From Comamonadaceae bacterium (GTDB lineage: Bacteria; Pseudomonadota; Gammaproteobacteria; Burkholderiales; Burkholderiaceae_C), in NCBI GenBank assembly GCA_013297875.1, contig JAAFIW010000001.1:62001-126000 (forward strand): a DNA stretch of 64,000 bases, written 5' to 3'. This document shows, piece by piece, positions 1 through 9,259 of the stretch. A program made the position numbers and the translations under genes. Positions within the stretch are counted from its first letter, which is position 1; every line of letters starts with the position of its first letter. The notes under the pieces are model-generated. The model did no database searches. It was not told the origin of the DNA and saw nothing but the letters and a program-made list of their open reading frames with translations.

Positions 1-828
1 GCGGTCAACTGCGGTGCCATTCCCGAAAACCTGCTGGAGGCGGAGTTTTTTGGTGCCCGCAAAGGCTCGTATACCGGTGCCACGCAAGACCGGCCTGGCT
101 ACTTTCAGGCGGCGGCCGGCGGCACCTTGTTTTTAGATGAAATTGGAGACTTGCCGCTGGCCATGCAAAGCAAGCTGCTGCGCGCCATTCAAGAGCGCCA
201 GGTGCGCAGTCTGGGCTCCACGCAGGAAGACCCGGTGGACGTGCGCATCGTCAGCGCCACCCACAAAGACCTGGCGGCCGATGTGCAAAGCGGGCACTTT
301 CGCCAGGATTTGTACTACCGCCTGAACGTGATTGAGGTGCTGGTGCCACCCCTGCGCGAGCGGCGCGAAGACCTGCCCGCCCTGTGCACCGCGCTGCTGG
401 CGCGCATTGCGCACGATTCGGGCATGCCCGTGCCCACGCTGTCGCACACGGTGCTGCTGCAACTGGCCGCCCACCCCTTGCCCGGCAATGTGCGCGAGCT
501 GGAAAACCTGCTGCACCGGGCGGTGGCGCTCAGCGATGGTGACGACCTGCAGGTGGACTTTGCGCCCACGCAGGCCACCCAGTCGATCGCCTTGCCCAGC
601 ACGTCTGGGTCCTCTGTGGACTCACCCGAGCCCCCGATACCGCCCGACCTGCAAGCCTGGCTGGACTGCCAGGAGCGCGACATTCTGGTTCGGGCCCTGC
701 AAGACAGCGGCTTTAACCGCACCGCCGCCGCCAGCCGCCTGGGCCTGTCGCTGCGGCAAATCCGCTACCGCATCGCCCGCCTGGGTATTGCGGTGCCCGG
801 TGGCGATGACAACGCCTTTGAAACCTGA
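1..828 (+). CDS. pilR: Sigma-54-dependent response regulator, PilR-like (5' end missing)
   Basis: The frame is open from base 1, so the receiver domain and the first part of the AAA+ domain lie outside the window. The remaining 275 residues carry the sigma-54 contact loop, which reads GSYTGA (fragment residues 22-27) instead of the usual GAFTGA, the Walker B stretch [10 protein letters not shown], the RLNV and GNVRELENL signatures of the ATPase core, and a C-terminal Fis-type helix-turn-helix ([19 protein letters not shown]). This is the architecture of an NtrC-class activator that opens sigma-54 promoters by ATP hydrolysis. The PilR assignment, activator of type IV pilin genes, rests on the C-terminal helix-turn-helix and on the adjacent ampD, a neighbour I recall from related genomes. 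Another NtrC-family regulator is possible. The stop overlaps the start of ampD by 23 bp. Confidence 0.75.
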   Translation, partial: AVNCGAIPENLLEAEFFGARKGSYTGATQDRPGYFQAAAGGTLFLDEIGDLPLAMQSKLLRAIQERQVRSLGSTQEDPVDVRIVSATHKDLAADVQSGHFRQDLYYRLNVIEVLVPPLRERREDLPALCTALLARIAHDSGMPVPTLSHTVLLQLAAHPLPGNVRELENLLHRAVALSDGDDLQVDFAPTQATQSIALPSTSGSSVDSPEPPIPPDLQAWLDCQERDILVRALQDSGFNRTAAASRLGLSLRQIRYRIARLGIAVPGGDDNAFET

Positions 829-1417
829 GTCGAGCCCGCCTGGCGCGCCAGGAGCCTGGCACGACGGCTGGTATAGCCTGGCCCAGGCTTTGCCTTCCAG
901 CCATCACGGGCCCAGGCCCGACGGCTTGGCGGTCGACCTGATCGTGCTGCACTCCATCAGCCTGCCGCCAGGCCAGTACGGCGGTGACTTTGTGCAGCAG
1001 CTGTTTACCGGCCAACTAGACTGGGACGCGCACCCGTATTTCGCCAGCATTCACGGCCTGCAGGTCAGCGCCCATTTTTTCATCACACGCACGGGCCAGC
1101 TATGGCAATTCGTCAGCACCCACCGGCGCGCCTGGCATGCCGGGCAATCGCAATTTCAGGGCCGTACCAACTGCAATGATTTTTCGGTGGGCATCGAGCT
1201 GGAAGGCCTGGAAGGCCTGCTGTTTGAAGCAGCCCAATATGCCACGCTCAGCCAGCTGTGCGCAGCCCTGGCGCAACAGCACCCGATTGCCCATGTCGTA
1301 GGGCATGAACACATCGCGCCCGGTCGCAAGCAAGACCCCGGCAGCGGCTTTGACTGGTTGCACCTGCAAGCGGCACTGGGCTGGCCTGCCGACTGGTTTG
1401 TGCCATGTCAGGTTTAA
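806..1417 (+). CDS. ampD: 1,6-anhydro-N-acetylmuramyl-L-alanine amidase AmpD
   Basis: Cytoplasmic zinc amidase that cuts the stem peptide from anhydro-muropeptides during cell-wall recycling and so affects beta-lactamase induction in species with AmpR. The 203-residue product is slightly longer than typical AmpD (about 185). It has the amidase_2 fold with zinc ligands visible in VLHSISLP (first His) and in [14 protein letters not shown], where the second His, the Lys and the Asp correspond to the conserved C-terminal cluster. The ATG at 806 is chosen because residues from MTTPLKP run directly into the conserved HDGWYS segment; it lies inside the end of pilR, suggesting translational coupling. 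The frame is open far upstream, but that part is antisense-like noise over pilR. Confidence 0.92.
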   Translation: MTTPLKPESSPPGAPGAWHDGWYSLAQALPSSHHGPRPDGLAVDLIVLHSISLPPGQYGGDFVQQLFTGQLDWDAHPYFASIHGLQVSAHFFITRTGQLWQFVSTHRRAWHAGQSQFQGRTNCNDFSVGIELEGLEGLLFEAAQYATLSQLCAALAQQHPIAHVVGHEHIAPGRKQDPGSGFDWLHLQAALGWPADWFVPCQV

Positions 1418-1435
1418 TACATACATGGACTTTTT

Positions 1436-1489
1436 GCTATCGAAGTAATAGCTGCTTGAGAGCTCCCAGAAAGCACATAAAGTGCTTTT
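1436..1489 (+). terminator. Palindromic repeat and hairpin between convergent ampD and crp-like gene
   Basis: A GCTAT/ATAGC stem (1436-1452) followed by CTGCTTGAG is a variant of the short repeat found throughout the window. It is followed by a perfect stem AAGCAC-ATAAA-GTGCTT (1471-1487) ending in a short T run. The placement after ampD and before the convergent crp-like stop at 1508 fits a bidirectional terminator. The U tract is short, so efficiency is uncertain. Confidence 0.5.
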
Positions 1490-1507
1490 AGCGTGAAAAC
1501 CGCCAAC

Positions 1508-2179
1508 TCAGCGCGTTGGCAGCTTCCTCAGCAGGGTGACGCATTTGAAGCCCAGGCTCAGGTAGCCGTCGCGCTCCAGCTCTTTCATGATGCGGCTGAC
1601 CATTTCGCGGCTGGAGCCCACGCGGGCGGCAATGCCCAAGTGGGTGACAGGCCGGATGACCACCGGTTCGTCCAGCCCGCTGCCCGGTGGACACATGCTT
1701 TCCAGCACGTGCAGCACCCGGCCATACACGTCCAGCAAGGCCATGCTGCGGGCGGTTTCGGTGGCCTTGCGGGCACGGCTGATAACCTGGGTCACCAGAT
1801 CCATCGCAAAAGCAGGCTGGGCTGCCAGGTGCATGACCACCGCATCACGCGACAACACGGCGAACACACAGGCCTCAAGGGTCGTGACAGAGGCTGAGCG
1901 CAGACCGCCGTCCAGTGACATTTCGCCAAAGTACTCACCCGCCCGAATGGTGTTGTAGTGGATTTCACGGCCTGCGCCGTCCGTGGAAAACGCCTTCACA
2001 CTACCGGCCAGAACCACGTACAGCGAGTCGCCTGCCTCGCCTTCGCTCAAGACGCGCGTGGCTCTCTTGTAATGGCGAATCGCGCCGCGTCTGGCCAGGT
2101 CGCGCAGCGAGCCGGGCAGCTGGTGGAGCAGCGCGTCATCGTCAGCCGGTACGCGGTGGTTTCGCCTGGCAGAAACCAT
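1508..2179 (-). CDS. Crp/Fnr family transcriptional regulator
   Basis: 223 residues with an N-terminal cyclic-nucleotide-binding beta barrel (about residues 20-135, with EGEAGDSLYVVLAGSVK and the GEYFGEMSLDGG turn) and a C-terminal winged helix-turn-helix (VTHLGIAARVGSSREMVSRI, about residues 178-197). There is no N-terminal cysteine cluster, so it is not an oxygen-sensing FNR. The phosphate-binding arginine position of true CRP (RSA) is present as LRSASVTT, so nucleotide binding is possible. It is the last gene of a six-gene minus-strand run, 9 bp after the stop of the hybrid kinase. The neighbouring response regulator has a cyclase-like domain, but that domain looks inactive, so a direct cAMP link is not supported. 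Confidence 0.88.
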   Translation of the reverse strand: MVSARRNHRVPADDDALLHQLPGSLRDLARRGAIRHYKRATRVLSEGEAGDSLYVVLAGSVKAFSTDGAGREIHYNTIRAGEYFGEMSLDGGLRSASVTTLEACVFAVLSRDAVVMHLAAQPAFAMDLVTQVISRARKATETARSMALLDVYGRVLHVLESMCPPGSGLDEPVVIRPVTHLGIAARVGSSREMVSRIMKELERDGYLSLGFKCVTLLRKLPTR

Positions 2180-2180
2180 T

Positions 2181-2240
2181 GCTATCGATTAAATAGCTGG
2201 TTGAGCGTATGCATCAAGCACTGCAAGTGTTTTTGACCAT
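2181..2240 (-). repeat. Variant of the short palindromic repeat at the kinase 3' end
   Basis: GCTATCGATTAAATAGC (2181-2197) is followed by TGGTTGAGCG and a tail containing ATCAAGCACTGCAAGTG and TTTTTGACCAT. It overlaps the stop codon and last codons of the hybrid kinase and reaches to 2 bp from the start of the Crp-like gene. The tail differs from the other copies in the window, so it is a sub-family rather than an identical copy. Confidence 0.6.
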
Positions 2241-5200
2241 AAATCTGGCAAAACAGGCACCTGCGAGGCCGCTGACACCAGATCACCCGCCGCGGCCTGT
2301 GCTTCGATGTGCGCGCACACAGTTTGCAAGGCCACGGCACCGATGTTGCTGGCCGAGCCCTTGAGCGCATGCGCGGCACGCGACAAGCCTGGCAAGTCAC
2401 CCGCAGCGGCAGCCTGCTCGATGGCCTGGATACGCAGCGGCGCGTCGGTGGTGAACAGCCTGACCACATCGCGCGTCATGCTGCGCTCTTCGTCGTCAAA
2501 CTCGATGAACTCCAGCAGGCGGCTGTCGTCCAGCACGGTCAGGTTTGCAATGTCCAGCGCGGGTTCGATGGCCTGGGGTGTTGGGGAAGCGGGCTGAACC
2601 GATGCAACGGGTGCAGTGCTTGCCAACTGCGCAGTCCACTTCTCCAGGGCCTGCGCCAGCGCGGCCACTTGCAGGGGCTTGGTCAGGTAGTCGTCCATGC
2701 CGGCGTCCAGGCAGCGGTTGCGGTCTTCGTCAGACGCAGCAGCGGTCACGGCAATGATGGGCGGTGCCAGCTTGCCCCAGGTGGCCTGAATTTGCCGGGT
2801 GGCTTGCAAACCATCCACATCGGGCATGTTCAAGTCCATCAGGATGGCACCGATGGGCTGCGGCGTGCCGGTCACATGGTTGCGCATGGCGGCTGCCAAG
2901 GCATCGACTGCCTCGCGCCCGTCGGCAGCGGTCAAGATGCCATAGCCCAGTTTGCGCAGCATGGCACTGGCCACTTTCAGGTTGACTGCGTTGTCGTCGG
3001 CCACCAGCACGGTGATGTTTTTGCTCACGTCAATCGCGGGTGCCTGCACGTTTTGCAGCACCGCTGGGTCAGAGGACACGCAGCGGGCGATGGTGTCAAA
3101 CAACTGGCTTTGGCGCGCCGGTTTCAACAACCGTGCATCAAACAGCCGGGCCGACCCGTCGCTGGACGGCATAAAGCCCGAACTGAGCAGCACCAGCGGA
3201 ATGTCGCGCACCAGTGCGCGGGTCTTGATCTGCTGGGCCAAGGTCACGCCATCCATCTCAGGCATGTGCATGTCGGTCACGATCACATCCGGTACCCAAT
3301 GGGTCGTATGACCACCCGTTCCAATCGCCGGGTCCAGCACGTCCAGCGCCTGCGCGCCGGACTCGGCACTGGCCACTTCCATGCCCCACAGCTGTAACTG
3401 GCGGCGCAGGATGCGGATGTTGGTGGCGTTGTCGTCCACGATGAGTGCGCGCTTGCCACGCAAGGCGCCCGATTCCACATGCCCGAGTTTTACGGTGATG
3501 TGCGCCACCGGCGCAGCCATCGTGAACCAGAAGGTGGAACCCTTGCCCAGTTCGCTTTCTACGCCAATCTGCCCGCCCATGAGCTCCACGATGCGCTTGG
3601 AAATCGCCAGCCCCAAGCCGGTGCCGCCGTACTTTCGGGTGGTGGACGCATCGACCTGGGTGAACGCCTGGAACAACTGGTCAACCCGCTCGGGCGGAAT
3701 ACCGATGCCGGTGTCTGTGATGCGAAACTCAATGACAGGGTGGCCCCGGCCATCGTCGTCGTGCAGCAGGCGTGCATGCACCGCTACCTCGCCCTTTTCG
3801 GTGAACTTCACGGCGTTGTTGATCAGGTTGATCAACACCTGGCGCAAGCGGGTCACGTCGCCCAGCACCGCTGCAGGTAGACCGCCGGCGCGCGGCTCGG
3901 GGATGTCAATGATCAACTCAAGGCCCTTTTCGCGCGCGCGCGGCGCTGCAATGTCGCAGGCCTCTTCCACCGCGTTGCGCAAGGCCAGCGGCTCGCTTTC
4001 CAGATCCAGCTTGCCCGACTCGATCTTTGAAAAATCAAGGATGTCGTTGATCACCGCCAACAGTTGGTCGCTGGAAAGCCGGATGGTCTCCAGGTAGTCG
4101 CGCTGCTCGGCGCTCAGCGGTGTTTCGGCCAGCAAGGTGCTCATGCCCACCACGCCGTTGAGCGGCGTGCGGATTTCATGGCTCATGGTGGCCAGGAAAG
4201 CCGCTTTGGCGCGTGACGCGGCCAAGGCTTCCTCGCGCGAGGCCACCAGTTGCGTTTCATGTTCTCGTACTTCCGCTTCTGCGGCACGGGCGCGAGCGCT
4301 TTCTTCGTCGGCCTGGTGTTTCTCTTCCCGCAGGCGCAGCGCCACCGTGTTGAAGGCATTGGCCACCTGACCCAACTCATCGCGCGTTTCCAGCGTCAGC
4401 GTGTCTGAAAAGTCACCTGTGCGCATGCGTTCGGAGGCTTGGCGCAGCCGCTGCACGATGCCCATCACGCTGGCGTAAAACGCGAGCAACAGGTAGGCCA
4501 CCAGCGCCAGTGAGACGGCCGAAAATGCAACCGTCCACTGCTGCTTGCGCTCAAACCCCTGAATGCGCACCGCCAGCAATTTGTCCAGCTCTGCTGACGC
4601 GCGGTCGCCCAGAGCCCAGTTGGCTTGTTTGGCTTCGGTAATTTGGCTATCGACCCGTACTGCCAAAGCCCTCAGGTCACCGGAGCCAATCACTTCAATG
4701 CGCAGGGATTTGACCAACCGCGCCAGATTTTGGTCATATTGATTGGCCACTCCCTGTAGCTGCGCGGCCAGGTTGGTCGATTGGGTATTGGCATAGGCGA
4801 CCTTCAGGCCATTGCTCACGTTTTGCGCCTCTGCCTCCAACAAGCCGGCCAGGCGCGCAATCTCGGTGCGATCTTCAGCGCGAACTATTCCCCGATCCGT
4901 GACGCTGTTCAGCAGAAGTCTCAGTTCCACCAATTGATCTGCTGATGACGGCAGCTTCAGTAGCATGGTGTCCATCAGGTAGTAACTGTCCAGCTGCGGA
5001 TCCAGAATCAGGTTGCTGCTGTCACCTACATGGATATTGAGCTTGCTGACGTCGCGCAGCAGCTTTCTGTACAGCTCTGCTGGCAGCGTGTCGTCAGATC
5101 CAAACAACTTGCTGCGCAGGAACCGGTGGTTTTCCAGCAACACGGCCAGTGGCGATGCCGTGTTGAGCACCACGCCCAACTCTTTGTCTCGAGCCATCAG

Positions 5201-5542
5201 TTGGACAATCACATCATCGATCTGGCTTTGCTGGCGAACCAGATCGGGGCGAATGGCGGCCTTGTTTTGTGCGTAAAGCGTGGCCAGGTACTGGCCCTCA
5301 CCCACTTCGTGCTGCAAGTGCCGCACCTTGTGCAGGTACTGGTTGCCCTTGATTTCTTTCTGCGCAAATTCAATGCCGTCGTTGATTTCAGCTAACAGGA
5401 AATACAACACAGCGGCCAGCGGCAACACAAACAACAAACTGACCAGCGCGAACTTGCGCGGGTAGGTCAGCCGGTCCATCACCCAGCGCGCCGGGGCCAA
5501 CACCCCTTTGCCCGCGCGCTTTTTCGCCGTTGGCGCGCTCAC
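2189..5542 (-). CDS. Hybrid sensor histidine kinase with two receivers and an Hpt domain
   Basis: 1117 residues, BarA-like layout: N-terminal membrane anchor (about 30-55), long extracytoplasmic region, second membrane helix (about 338-358), HAMP linker, HisKA with phospho-acceptor His near residue 454 ([13 protein letters not shown]), HATPase with N box [10 protein letters not shown] and G boxes DTGIGIP and [10 protein letters not shown], receiver 1 (phospho-Asp in [11 protein letters not shown]), receiver 2 ([11 protein letters not shown], preceded by LVADDNAVN) and a C-terminal Hpt domain ([15 protein letters not shown]). The start codon is GTG at 5542 and overlaps the TGA of the upstream response regulator by 4 bp (GTGA), so the two are translationally coupled and probably partners. 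The last 15-20 codons are made by a repeat sequence. Confidence 0.93.
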   Translation of the reverse strand: MSAPTAKKRAGKGVLAPARWVMDRLTYPRKFALVSLLFVLPLAAVLYFLLAEINDGIEFAQKEIKGNQYLHKVRHLQHEVGEGQYLATLYAQNKAAIRPDLVRQQSQIDDVIVQLMARDKELGVVLNTASPLAVLLENHRFLRSKLFGSDDTLPAELYRKLLRDVSKLNIHVGDSSNLILDPQLDSYYLMDTMLLKLPSSADQLVELRLLLNSVTDRGIVRAEDRTEIARLAGLLEAEAQNVSNGLKVAYANTQSTNLAAQLQGVANQYDQNLARLVKSLRIEVIGSGDLRALAVRVDSQITEAKQANWALGDRASAELDKLLAVRIQGFERKQQWTVAFSAVSLALVAYLLLAFYASVMGIVQRLRQASERMRTGDFSDTLTLETRDELGQVANAFNTVALRLREEKHQADEESARARAAEAEVREHETQLVASREEALAASRAKAAFLATMSHEIRTPLNGVVGMSTLLAETPLSAEQRDYLETIRLSSDQLLAVINDILDFSKIESGKLDLESEPLALRNAVEEACDIAAPRAREKGLELIIDIPEPRAGGLPAAVLGDVTRLRQVLINLINNAVKFTEKGEVAVHARLLHDDDGRGHPVIEFRITDTGIGIPPERVDQLFQAFTQVDASTTRKYGGTGLGLAISKRIVELMGGQIGVESELGKGSTFWFTMAAPVAHITVKLGHVESGALRGKRALIVDDNATNIRILRRQLQLWGMEVASAESGAQALDVLDPAIGTGGHTTHWVPDVIVTDMHMPEMDGVTLAQQIKTRALVRDIPLVLLSSGFMPSSDGSARLFDARLLKPARQSQLFDTIARCVSSDPAVLQNVQAPAIDVSKNITVLVADDNAVNLKVASAMLRKLGYGILTAADGREAVDALAAAMRNHVTGTPQPIGAILMDLNMPDVDGLQATRQIQATWGKLAPPIIAVTAAASDEDRNRCLDAGMDDYLTKPLQVAALAQALEKWTAQLASTAPVASVQPASPTPQAIEPALDIANLTVLDDSRLLEFIEFDDEERSMTRDVVRLFTTDAPLRIQAIEQAAAAGDLPGLSRAAHALKGSASNIGAVALQTVCAHIEAQAAAGDLVSAASQVPVLPDLWSKTLAVLDAYAQPAI

Positions 5543-6660
5543 AGCGCCAGACCCGTCAGTTCCGCCACATCCATCGGCGCGGTGAGGCCCGCCAGCTCCA
5601 CCATGGCGCGGCCACCCGTTTTCACGCCGCCCGTCACGCTGCGCAGCATGGAAGCGCTGGCGCTAATGGCCCATTTATGGGGTTGCGAGGCTTTGCGCAT
5701 GGCCATGGTGACGTTGATCGCTTCACCCACCGGCAGGATTTGCGCGGGTGTGCCGTACAACGGGTCTTCCGCAATGTGGGTCAGCGTGACCGATCCGCTG
5801 TGCAAGGCCACGGTCACGTCAAACGGCGGCAGATTGCGCCCTGCAAATTGGGTAGCCATGTATTGGCGCATGTTCCGGCTGGAGTCCACCAGGCCCAGCG
5901 CGGTGCGCGCAGCGCGCAGGCCGTGATTGACGGATTCGGTGTCCTGGCTGTCTACAAAAATCGCCAGCAAACCTTCGCCGACAAAGCGCATGTGGCGCGC
6001 GCCGAACAGGTGAACCGTGTCGCCTGCGCTGCTGTAAAACTTCTTGACCACGCTGGCCAGCTCCTGGCTGCTCATCTGCTGGGCCAGCGCGCCGTACTCG
6101 GGAATACCAGCAAACAGCACGGTGGCGCTGTCAAACTTTTCGTCGCCAGACTGCGGATCGCCGGTGGGCCAACGCTCGCTCAACTCGGCGGCCAGACGTC
6201 GTTCATACAGATCAGATAGTTGTTTGTGCTGCTCTTCCAACGCAGTCTGCACGGCCGTGCCCACGGCCATCGCACGCACGCTGGCCTGCATGACCAGCTT
6301 GTTCAACTGGGCGGACACGGCCTCGCGCAGCTCGGCAGGGCGAAACGGTTTGGTGATGTAGTCGTCAGCGCCGGTATTCATGCCAATGCGCATGTGGGCA
6401 CGCTCTTGCAGCGACGTGAGCAAAATGACTGGTATGGATGCAACAGAGGGGTTTTTTCGAACCGCCTCCAGCATTTCAAAGCCATTGACCTGCGGCATTT
6501 GCACGTCAGAAATAATCAGGTCGGGGCGCAGGTCGAACACCATTTCAAGGCCCAGCGCGCCGTTTTCAGCATCGGCCACCTGGTGGCCGTCCTTTTGCAA
6601 CACAGAGCACACCAGTTTGCGGGTACCCGCGTCGTCTTCCATCACGACGATCAAAGCCAT
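5539..6660 (-). CDS. Response regulator with degenerate class III cyclase domain
   Basis: 373 residues. The N-terminal receiver (1-125) has the acidic pair EDD near residue 8, phospho-acceptor Asp52 (ISDVQMPQVNG), Thr and Lys (KPF) of the active site. The C-terminal half (about 185-370) aligns by eye with adenylate/guanylate cyclase catalytic domains (VLFAGIPEYG, FVGEGLLAIF). Class III cyclases need two metal-binding Asp residues in FxDI and GDG; here the first is Gly and the second is Glu, so catalysis is unlikely and the domain may act as a binding or dimerisation module. It is coupled to the hybrid kinase downstream and follows the alpha/beta hydrolase with a 40-bp gap. Confidence 0.85.
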   Translation of the reverse strand: MALIVVMEDDAGTRKLVCSVLQKDGHQVADAENGALGLEMVFDLRPDLIISDVQMPQVNGFEMLEAVRKNPSVASIPVILLTSLQERAHMRIGMNTGADDYITKPFRPAELREAVSAQLNKLVMQASVRAMAVGTAVQTALEEQHKQLSDLYERRLAAELSERWPTGDPQSGDEKFDSATVLFAGIPEYGALAQQMSSQELASVVKKFYSSAGDTVHLFGARHMRFVGEGLLAIFVDSQDTESVNHGLRAARTALGLVDSSRNMRQYMATQFAGRNLPPFDVTVALHSGSVTLTHIAEDPLYGTPAQILPVGEAINVTMAMRKASQPHKWAISASASMLRSVTGGVKTGGRAMVELAGLTAPMDVAELTGLAL

Positions 6661-6700
6661 AGGGGTCTTTCTGGTTCCAACAGTTTGTAGTGCCAGCGCA

Positions 6701-7621
6701 CTACTTTTGAGCGATTATCACCAATGACTGCTGCATCAACTGTGCCTGAAAAGCCAAGTCTACGTGGGCTACTGCGGGCACGTGGCGGTTGTCGGCACCG
6801 GCCAAGGTGGCAGTGGACGCGGGGAACACGATATTGTCGCAATTGGAGTACCAGCAGGTGAACGGCACGCGCGCGTAGGTTCGCTGGGCCAGCTCGGCCA
6901 CCCAGGTTCCGTTCAATCGCATTTGCTGGCCGTTGCGCACGTGGCTAAAGCGCCCCAGCCAGGTGCCCCGGTGCGGCGTGCCAATGGTGATGATGTGGTG
7001 CACCCGAGCCGCCTCGTCGCCGGGCGGCACGGTGCGCAACCAGGCGCGCGCGGCCAGGCCGCCCATGCTGTGGCACACCAGCACCGGCGGCAGGCCGGTG
7101 GCGGCGATGACTTGCTGCACCGCGCGCTCGATGATGGGCGCGTAGTCGTCAATCGAGCCAAACACCGGCTCCAGGTTGACGGCAACAAAGACGTGGCCGC
7201 GAGCTTTGAGCTGCGCCAGCCAGGGTGTCCAGAGGCCTCGGTTACACACAAAGCCGTGGATCAGAACCACGCCACGCTGGCCGGGTTGGCCCGTCAAATG
7301 ATCGGGCACGGCATTGGCAAAAAAGGGCTGGCGCCAGCAAAACACCCGGGGTGCGGTAACGCACTCACCCGCCCAGGCCCGAATCAAATCCCACCAACTG
7401 GGTTGCGGCACCGGGTCGCTGGCGTTGATGAACTTGACTGCTACAAATTCAATAGCTAGTACAGCAGCATATCCCAGGGCGATCGCGACAAAACCTATAC
7501 AAGCCAGCCACGGGGAATAGTCCCAAAAGCCCACCAGCCAGACGCTGGCAAAGGCCAGCAGCCCCAAGGTGGTTAGCTGCTCCAGCCGAGCCAGGCTCAT
7601 GCCGCGTGCTGGCGCGCTCAC
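6701..7621 (-). CDS. Alpha/beta hydrolase, membrane anchored
   Basis: 306 residues with two N-terminal membrane helices (about 14-32 and 37-60) followed by a lipase-like alpha/beta hydrolase domain: oxyanion region VVLIHGFVCNRGLW, nucleophile elbow CHSMGG, and a His near the C-terminus (VAHVDL) as a likely triad member. Substrate unknown; esters or lipids are the usual class. The first start is GTG at 7621, overlapping the GMC oxidoreductase stop (GTGA); an in-frame ATG seven codons later (MSLARLEQL) is an alternative. A degenerate copy of the short in-frame repeat may encode part of the second helix (7439-7466). A GTAGTG/CACTAC hairpin (6687-6704) sits at its stop. Confidence 0.85.
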   Translation of the reverse strand: MSAPARGMSLARLEQLTTLGLLAFASVWLVGFWDYSPWLACIGFVAIALGYAAVLAIEFVAVKFINASDPVPQPSWWDLIRAWAGECVTAPRVFCWRQPFFANAVPDHLTGQPGQRGVVLIHGFVCNRGLWTPWLAQLKARGHVFVAVNLEPVFGSIDDYAPIIERAVQQVIAATGLPPVLVCHSMGGLAARAWLRTVPPGDEAARVHHIITIGTPHRGTWLGRFSHVRNGQQMRLNGTWVAELAQRTYARVPFTCWYSNCDNIVFPASTATLAGADNRHVPAVAHVDLAFQAQLMQQSLVIIAQK

Positions 7622-9246
7622 AGAACCGGAGCAGCTAAGGCCACGTCTTTGCCCGCCAGCCGCTTGGCCAAACCCTGCGCCAGCCGATTCACCACGCCGT
7701 AAATCGACAGCTGCGGATTGGCCCCAATGCTGGTGGGAAACAGCGAGCCGTCGTGGATTGACAGGTTGCTGATTTGCCAGTGCGTGCCGTCGGGCTGCGT
7801 CACGCCCAGTTTCTCGGTGCCGCCCAGGCCGCAGCCGCCCATCACGTGGGCGCTGACCACTTTGGTCAGCAGCGGCTTCATCGCCAGGCTAGCAATGGCT
7901 TCTTTGGTTTGTGCCCACGAGGTGTAGGGCGTGGCCATTTCATGCACCGGCAGCACCTGCTTGGCACCCGAAGCAAATTGAATCTCAGCCATGGACAGCA
8001 GCGCGCGGCGGGCACCATCCATCACATAGTCGGTCAGCGGGTAGTCCAGCGAGGGCGAGCCGTCACCGCGCAGGCTCACCGTGCCGCCGCGCGACTGGTC
8101 ATGAAAACCGTCGCGCATCAGCGCCAGCAGCACGTGGGTGTGGGGAAACTGCTTGAGCAGATCGGCCTGCTGCTGGCCGTAGCCGCTCACGGTGCTGGCA
8201 AAAATCACCGGGTGCAGCGGCGGCGCTTCCAGCTTGTAGCCAATCGGGCCGTCAATGGCTTGGGTTTCTAAAAAGTGGTCGCTGTAAATGGTTTGCGGCG
8301 CGCCATACCAGCCTTCGACCTTTTGTTCCATGATGGCCGCAGACGCGACCACTGGGTGCAAAAACGTGCGCTTGCCCAGCAAACCATGCGGATCGGGTGC
8401 CTGGGAGCGCAGCAGCAGCGCCGGGGAGTTGATGGCACCGCCTGCCAATACGTAGTGTTTTGCTACGATAGTTGTAGCTGCTTGAGCAGGTTCTGCCTGG
8501 GCGGAGTTCGGTTTTACCGCCACACACTGCAAGGCGGTGACTTTGCCGCCAGACAACTCGAACTTCTGCGCCCGCGTCTCCACCAGCAGCACCGCGCCAC
8601 GGTCCAGCGCGGCGGGAATGGTGGTCACCAGCATCGACTGCTTGGCGTTGGTGGGGCAGCCCATGCCGCAAGAGCCCAGGTTCCAGCAGCCTTTCACGTT
8701 ACGCGCAATCGACGCGGCGCTGATGCCCAGCTTGGCCGCGCCCCGGCGCAGCAAGTCGTTGTTTTCATTGGCCGCCACCAGCCAGGGGCCAATGCTCAGG
8801 CGCGCCTCGGCCTGCTGAAAGTACGGGGCCAGCGCATCGTTGCCGTAGGTGCTCAAGCCAAACTTGTCTTGCCAGTAGGCCAGGGTAGAGGTTGGCGTGC
8901 GAAACGAGCTGGTCCAGTTCACCGTGGTGGAGCCGCCCACGCAGCGGCCTTGCAGAATGTTGATGGCCTTGTCAGCCGTTTTGCGGGCCGCACTTTCCTG
9001 GTAGAGCTGCGGGTAGGCTTCTGCCTCGATCTGCTTGAAGTCGCTGCTGCTTTTCAGGGGCCCTTCTTCAACGATGACCACCTGCAACCCCGCCCGCGCC
9101 AGCAGCTCGGCGGTGACGCCTGCACCCGCACCCGAGCCAATGATGGCCACATCGCAAACCAATTTTTCAGGCCGCGCACCGTGCGGGCCACCAAACACTT
9201 TCCAGCCCCGCGCCAAACCGTCGCGAATGGGATCTTGAACAGCCAT
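7618..9246 (-). CDS. GMC-family FAD-dependent oxidoreductase
   Basis: 542 residues. The Rossmann FAD-binding motif is IIGSGAGAGVTAELLARAG near residue 35, followed by the acidic ribose contact in VVIVEEG. GMC features follow: GGSTTVNW, CPTNAKQSML, VLAGGAINSPALLL and the C-terminal catalytic stretch HVMGGCGLGG with NLSIHDGSLFPTS. Enzymes of this family oxidise alcohols (choline, sugars, sterols, long-chain alcohols); the substrate cannot be read from sequence. It follows a Tat-signal small protein by 13 bp, as in other periplasmic GMC dehydrogenases with a subunit-3 partner, though this large subunit has no clear signal itself. A copy of the in-frame repeat (8462-8490) encodes EPAQAATTIVA. Confidence 0.88.
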   Translation of the reverse strand: MAVQDPIRDGLARGWKVFGGPHGARPEKLVCDVAIIGSGAGAGVTAELLARAGLQVVIVEEGPLKSSSDFKQIEAEAYPQLYQESAARKTADKAINILQGRCVGGSTTVNWTSSFRTPTSTLAYWQDKFGLSTYGNDALAPYFQQAEARLSIGPWLVAANENNDLLRRGAAKLGISAASIARNVKGCWNLGSCGMGCPTNAKQSMLVTTIPAALDRGAVLLVETRAQKFELSGGKVTALQCVAVKPNSAQAEPAQAATTIVAKHYVLAGGAINSPALLLRSQAPDPHGLLGKRTFLHPVVASAAIMEQKVEGWYGAPQTIYSDHFLETQAIDGPIGYKLEAPPLHPVIFASTVSGYGQQQADLLKQFPHTHVLLALMRDGFHDQSRGGTVSLRGDGSPSLDYPLTDYVMDGARRALLSMAEIQFASGAKQVLPVHEMATPYTSWAQTKEAIASLAMKPLLTKVVSAHVMGGCGLGGTEKLGVTQPDGTHWQISNLSIHDGSLFPTSIGANPQLSIYGVVNRLAQGLAKRLAGKDVALAAPVL

Positions 9247-9259
9247 AACTCAACAAACC

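Noticed and set aside
1508-6660. cAMP circuit from the cyclase-like response regulator to the Crp-like protein
   Set aside because: The cyclase domain lacks metal-binding Asp residues, so cAMP production is not supported.
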